From contig CALLQB010000094.1 of NCBI GenBank assembly GCA_938015295.1, positions 1-53,752 of the forward strand: DNA of 53,752 nucleotides, given 5' to 3'. Positions 50,452-53,752 of this stretch are shown here, in pieces. Position 1 is the first letter of the stretch, and the number at the start of each line of letters is the position of its first letter. The notes under the pieces were generated by a model that was not told the origin of the DNA, did no database searches, and saw only the letters and a program-made list of their open reading frames with translations. A program made the translations under genes and the position numbers. The stretch comes from an uncultured Acidimicrobiales bacterium (GTDB lineage: Bacteria; Actinomycetota; Acidimicrobiia; Acidimicrobiales; SHLQ01).

Positions 50452-51218
50452 CTACTCAGGGTAGAGGTGGGCCCACAGTCATGCTTGACAAACTCAGAAA
50501 ACTCGAGATCGGCTAGCGGAATCGCCAAAGCCGTGTCGGTGCCGACCTCCATCGCTACCACAACACCAAAGACTTCGCCTTGGGCGTTGACCACGGGGCC
50601 TCCAGAGAATCCCTCTTCGGTGTGCACGTCGACCATGATGACGTGCTTGGCCTTCATACCGAAGATCAAGCCGTCGCCGAGGCCGAGCATTTCACCAGCG
50701 ACGATACTCAGCGGGCCGCCGAGCGGATAGCCCGCGATCGTCGCCGTTTCGCCACGCTCGGGGATGACATCGGTGGTCACCAAACCCTCAATGTCGAGAT
50801 CTTCAACGAAGAGCCGTGCAGCGTCCTCGCCTGAGCCGGGCCGACCTTCGACCGTGCTAAACACCGACTCGGATCGATGCGGTGTCAAAAACGCAACTTC
50901 GGCGTCACCCACTACGTGCCCGGCTGTGTACAGACCACTGTCGGAGACAAAGGCGGACCCTTGCTGCGAGGTGTCGCACGCGATTGCTGAAACTGACAGC
51001 ACCGTCGCTGGATCGATATCGGCAGGTACGCGCTCAAGCCCGGTTCGTTCGACCGACAGAGCCGACACTTCAGTTGCTGCCCGAACAGAGTCCTGGGTCG
51101 TACGACCGTCGACCAGAACGACCAGAATGAGCGCAAGACACAGCATCATGACGACGATCATGAAGAACATGACCACCTTGTTGCCCGAACTGGTCTCGGC
51201 GGAGGGGGGAAGCACCAT
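50448..51218 (-). CDS. membrane-anchored trypsin-like serine protease
   Basis: A 256-residue protein. One N-terminal helix (about residues 15-37) anchors a chymotrypsin/HtrA-like domain outside the membrane. The catalytic His is in TAGHVV (about 100), the Asp lies in the acidic segment around residue 135, and Ser is in EEGFSGGPVV (about 205). The layout resembles MarP or other actinobacterial periplasmic proteases. GGAGG is only 1-3 nt from the ATG, so the start could also be the next GTG. It overlaps the thiamine pyrophosphokinase gene. Confidence 0.82.
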   Translation of the reverse strand: MVLPPSAETSSGNKVVMFFMIVVMMLCLALILVVLVDGRTTQDSVRAATEVSALSVERTGLERVPADIDPATVLSVSAIACDTSQQGSAFVSDSGLYTAGHVVGDAEVAFLTPHRSESVFSTVEGRPGSGEDAARLFVEDLDIEGLVTTDVIPERGETATIAGYPLGGPLSIVAGEMLGLGDGLIFGMKAKHVIMVDVHTEEGFSGGPVVNAQGEVFGVVVAMEVGTDTALAIPLADLEFSEFVKHDCGPTSTLSR

Positions 51219-51324
51219 CCCTCCATCGTTACCAGTATTTCAGTGCTATTTCGATACCTTTAGTGCTTTTTCATGCGGCAGGGGTCACAGAGGGGTCATC
51301 TGACCCATTTGCGCCAGTTCGGGT

Positions 51325-51525
51325 TTAGTAGTCGAAGTCGAGTTCGAGATCGAGATGTTCGTTCTCACGGAAACGCACGAGGGTGCGCAGACCGGTTCCC
51401 GGTTCGCCACAGACCCAACACCCCGAGTCGGCTTGGCCCGACCATGCCACATCACAGATGGTGCATCGCATGCGGACCATGGCTGGCGTTTCGGTGGACT
51501 GAGACAACGGTGAGAGTTCGGACAC
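51325..51525 (-). CDS. small zinc-ribbon protein
   Basis: A 66-residue protein with two CxxC pairs (CTIC, CWVC) about 11 residues apart, a classical zinc ribbon, followed by an acidic C-terminus (ENEHLDLELDFDY). A start at GTG 51525 or ATG 51480 is possible, and the zinc ribbon lies in both. Function unknown; transcription, translation or adaptor roles are common. Confidence 0.65.
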   Translation of the reverse strand: MSELSPLSQSTETPAMVRMRCTICDVAWSGQADSGCWVCGEPGTGLRTLVRFRENEHLDLELDFDY

Positions 51526-51583
51526 CCTCTACCGGTCGGACGGAGTCACCACATTGTGAGGCTCCCACCTGAAGCAAGACTCC

Positions 51584-52483
51584 CTACCCCCCGGAACTCC
51601 CCTCGAAAAGTGCAGCCTGTTCGGACGACTCTGGTTCAGGCAACGCCGGCAGTGAAGGCCGGCTTTTCGCCACCTCGGAGTAAAAGCGCCTGGCCAACCC
51701 AATGGCAACTGCGTTGTCGGGTGTATGGATGAACACGATTGGCTCTCTTCCTTGATCAAGCCATCGAACCACGGGGGCAACCCACTTGTGCCAAAAATCC
51801 GGATTGGCTTCAGCTCGTGTTTGGCCGATGAACCGCACGATTGGAGACTGCGAGGTCGCGGTCGCTCGAACGGGAAGTTGCGGCTTGTTCTCAAAGGCCT
51901 CGATTTCGGCTGGGGTAACCCGCGGACCAGCAAAGACCGCACGACTATCGAGAATTACCCGATCCATACCAAATGCATGCAGGCGCTCGTTGAGCGACCG
52001 TTCGGTACCCCCGCCGTCAAAAAATGCAGGATGCCGCACCTCGACCGCCCACGAACGCGAGGCCGGTAGCCGACGAAGAAAGCTCGTGAGGACCCCGAAA
52101 TCCTGCGGACCGAAACTGGCGGGAAGCTGCACAGACGTTGGGCCGAGGTTCTGCTCGAGCGGTTCGGTGACGGAACAGAACTCGCGTACCAGATCTGCAA
52201 CCTCACGCAGTCGCTGGTCGTGAGTAATTGCCCTCGGGAGTTTAAAAACGAAGCGGAACTCGGGCCCGACGGCACTTGCCCACCGGTCAACGGCTCGCTT
52301 GCTGGGAAGCCCATAGAAGGTGGTGTTGCCCTCCACGGCCGTGCACCACTGCGCGTACTGACGGAGCTCGGAACCAGATTTGGTAGTGGCCGGAAAGTAG
52401 GTGCCCGTCCATTCGGGAAGGCCCCACATTGCACAACCGATCCGCAGCGTCGGCTGTACCGGAGCCAGCGAATCGGTAGCCAT
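51584..52483 (-). CDS. DUF72-family protein
   Basis: A 299-residue TIM-barrel protein of the DUF72 family. RIGCAMWGLPEWTGTYFP, AVEGNTTFYGLPS, FRFVFKLPRAITHDQRL, VEVRHPAFF and IHTPDNAVAIGLA are its landmarks. The biochemical function of DUF72 is not settled. A candidate leaderless promoter precedes ATG 52483. Confidence 0.88.
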   Translation of the reverse strand: MATDSLAPVQPTLRIGCAMWGLPEWTGTYFPATTKSGSELRQYAQWCTAVEGNTTFYGLPSKRAVDRWASAVGPEFRFVFKLPRAITHDQRLREVADLVREFCSVTEPLEQNLGPTSVQLPASFGPQDFGVLTSFLRRLPASRSWAVEVRHPAFFDGGGTERSLNERLHAFGMDRVILDSRAVFAGPRVTPAEIEAFENKPQLPVRATATSQSPIVRFIGQTRAEANPDFWHKWVAPVVRWLDQGREPIVFIHTPDNAVAIGLARRFYSEVAKSRPSLPALPEPESSEQAALFEGSSGG

Positions 52484-52489
52484 CGACCC

Positions 52490-52495
52490 AGATTA
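52490..52495 (-). promoter_or_regulatory. candidate -10 box (leaderless) of DUF72 gene
   Basis: On the minus strand TAATCT ends 6 nt before ATG 52483. It overlaps the stop codon of the preceding gene. Confidence 0.45.
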
Positions 52496-53752
52496 GGGCA
52501 CTGCAGGTCCGAAGTTCATGGAGTCCCACGGTTTGGCGGCGAAGTTCTTGCTGAGATCGACTGCGGAAACAATGACGGTGTAGTCGCCAGAGCCGCGGGC
52601 AACTCGGTGCGAGAACGGGAAGCTCCAAAGAGTAGAGGTCGCCTTACGAGAGTCCAGCTTGGCGCTGTTCCACTTTCGTCCATCAACCCATTCGCGTTGC
52701 TTGTTGTGCCAGAACTTGCGGGTCTCGTTGTCGCGAATCCGAACGCGGACAGCACGTACACCAACATCGTCGGTTGCCGTGCCGCTGATCTGGAACTTCT
52801 TGCCGTCGATGACGACTCGGCCGATCGACGACTCGGGTTTCACTGTGTCTGGTTCGGGCTCTGGTTCTGGTTCGGGCTCTGGTTCTGGGTTGTTCTCGTC
52901 ACCAACAAAAATCGTGATCGACTCGCCGCGCACCACAACATTGGTCTCACGCTCGAAGACCTCGGGGTACGCCTCGTAGACCCCGTCGTTCTCATAGGTG
53001 TGAAACAGATGTGTACCAAAACTTACGGTGCCGTCGCCGTGAGTCCAACGAACGTATCTCGCGTCGCCGTTGATATCACTGCTGTACACCTCGAACGCCA
53101 CCTCGAGCGGTGCCTGACCAACGGTGGGCCGAGCGCTTTCGCCGTAGATATCAGGCGGTTGCGGCACCAACGGATCTGGGGTCGGCGTGTTGGCAAGATA
53201 CTCAAGCATCATACGTTCGCCGGGCGCACCAAGACTGCTCTTCACACTCGGCCAGCCAAGTCCGCCAGACCCGTCGGAACCTAGACCCCATTGCCAACGT
53301 TCGCTATGCCCGTAGACGATGCCGTCAACTCCCATTTGCAGGGCACCCCGCACATCGTCGATGACGTCGTCGGGAAGCACCGGATCGTCGGGGCCATGTG
53401 CGGGACAGTCGGTAAAGGTCGGTGCGATCGCCTCGTAACGAAGCTCGGCAGCAATGACTGGTTTGTCGGTGAGCTTGAGAAGTGCTTCGAGTTCGAGTCG
53501 CATATACGTCGTCGGCACACAATGGCCGGTTTGGGCCGCGACGATCTCGAGCCATGGTTCGTTGATGAACTTCTGCTGTCCGCGTCGGGTTCCTGGCGTG
53601 TGGTACGCCACAGGAATCGTCGAGCCATCGTGTCGAAGACCCGCCGAAAGGTTGGCCCAGACTTGAGGGTCTTCCTGATCTTGGGTGAAGTCGCACCAAT
53701 TGTCCCCACCAAGAATCCACATTTCGATTGCCGGATGGTCGCCGATCAGCTC
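52493..53752 (-). CDS. partial apiosidase-like (DUF4038) glycoside hydrolase with PKD and Ig-like domains
   Basis: The last 419 residues of a longer protein; the frame stays open to the window edge, so the 5' end is missing and the ATG at 53722 is internal. Order: the end of a TIM-barrel catalytic domain of DUF4038 type (WILGGDNWCDF near the start, VIAAELRYEA, GVDGIVYGHSE), a PKD domain (PLEVAFEVYSSDINGD, THGDGTVSFGTHLFHTYENDG), an (EP)6 linker, and a C-terminal Ig-like domain (ATDDVGVRAVRVRIRDNETRKFW). It is probably secreted and acts on extracellular glycans, perhaps plant-like polysaccharides, but the substrate is not proven. Confidence 0.7.
   Translation of the reverse strand, partial: ELIGDHPAIEMWILGGDNWCDFTQDQEDPQVWANLSAGLRHDGSTIPVAYHTPGTRRGQQKFINEPWLEIVAAQTGHCVPTTYMRLELEALLKLTDKPVIAAELRYEAIAPTFTDCPAHGPDDPVLPDDVIDDVRGALQMGVDGIVYGHSERWQWGLGSDGSGGLGWPSVKSSLGAPGERMMLEYLANTPTPDPLVPQPPDIYGESARPTVGQAPLEVAFEVYSSDINGDARYVRWTHGDGTVSFGTHLFHTYENDGVYEAYPEVFERETNVVVRGESITIFVGDENNPEPEPEPEPEPEPDTVKPESSIGRVVIDGKKFQISGTATDDVGVRAVRVRIRDNETRKFWHNKQREWVDGRKWNSAKLDSRKATSTLWSFPFSHRVARGSGDYTVIVSAVDLSKNFAAKPWDSMNFGPAVP

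Noticed and set aside
1..53752. tRNA, rRNA, insertion sequences, phage or attachment sites
   Set aside because: No cloverleaf-like sequences with a GTTCGANTC arm, no transposase or integrase frames and no terminal inverted repeats were seen by eye.

Overview
The window reads as chromosomal DNA of a GC-rich actinobacterium. MshC (mycothiol synthesis), an InhA-type enoyl-ACP reductase, SufU rather than SufE, frequent GTG/TTG starts and many apparent leaderless promoters all support this. The class Acidimicrobiia is my best guess, but it is an inference. I see no rRNA, tRNA, insertion sequence, CRISPR array or phage gene.

Positions 1-18090 hold a Wzx/Wzy-type exopolysaccharide locus. It has a GtrA-like membrane protein, an FAD-dependent oxidoreductase, a Wzz/BY-kinase, a Wzy-like polymerase, a GT2 glycosyltransferase, a Wzx-like flippase, two paralogous secreted beta-helix proteins, two GT4 glycosyltransferases, a GDP-mannose 3,5-epimerase, a GT26 transferase, an initiating sugar transferase and a low-molecular-weight tyrosine phosphatase. 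An RTX-repeat secreted protein sits inside the locus on the opposite strand.

Positions 18100-25622 are mixed: a hydrolase-fold protein without its serine nucleophile, a large membrane-anchored surface protein, an LPETG protein preceded by a structured intergenic region, an acyl-CoA dehydrogenase, a Phd/VapC-type toxin-antitoxin pair with a TGTACA-containing palindrome, and an MBL hydrolase. A second Wzy-like/Wzz-like pair follows on the minus strand (25588-28131); its Wzz partner has lost the kinase P-loop.

Positions 28311-35107 hold a split SUF iron-sulfur locus. sufC-sufS-sufU run rightward, and sufB, a small Cys-rich gene and sufD run leftward, with a GAF-GGDEF diguanylate cyclase between them. 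SufB, SufC and SufD each depart from residues normally considered essential, and SufD appears to start at CTG.

Positions 35148-53752 carry housekeeping and envelope genes: PlsC, a lysozyme-fold protein, MshC, FabI/InhA, an RmlD-like reductase, an OmpA/BON protein, an M23 peptidase, two CNNM/CorC proteins, a receiver protein without its phospho-Asp, a heterodimeric ABC exporter preceded by three palindromic 26-bp repeats, thiamine pyrophosphokinase, a membrane-bound trypsin-like protease, a zinc ribbon, a DUF72 protein, and the 3' part of a multidomain glycoside-hydrolase-like gene cut by the window edge.

The strongest leads are the atypical SUF machinery, the repeat-operator in front of the ABC exporter, the plant-like epimerase in an exopolysaccharide locus, the structured leader region, and the general leaderless promoter pattern (TANNNT 6-8 nt before the start codon).
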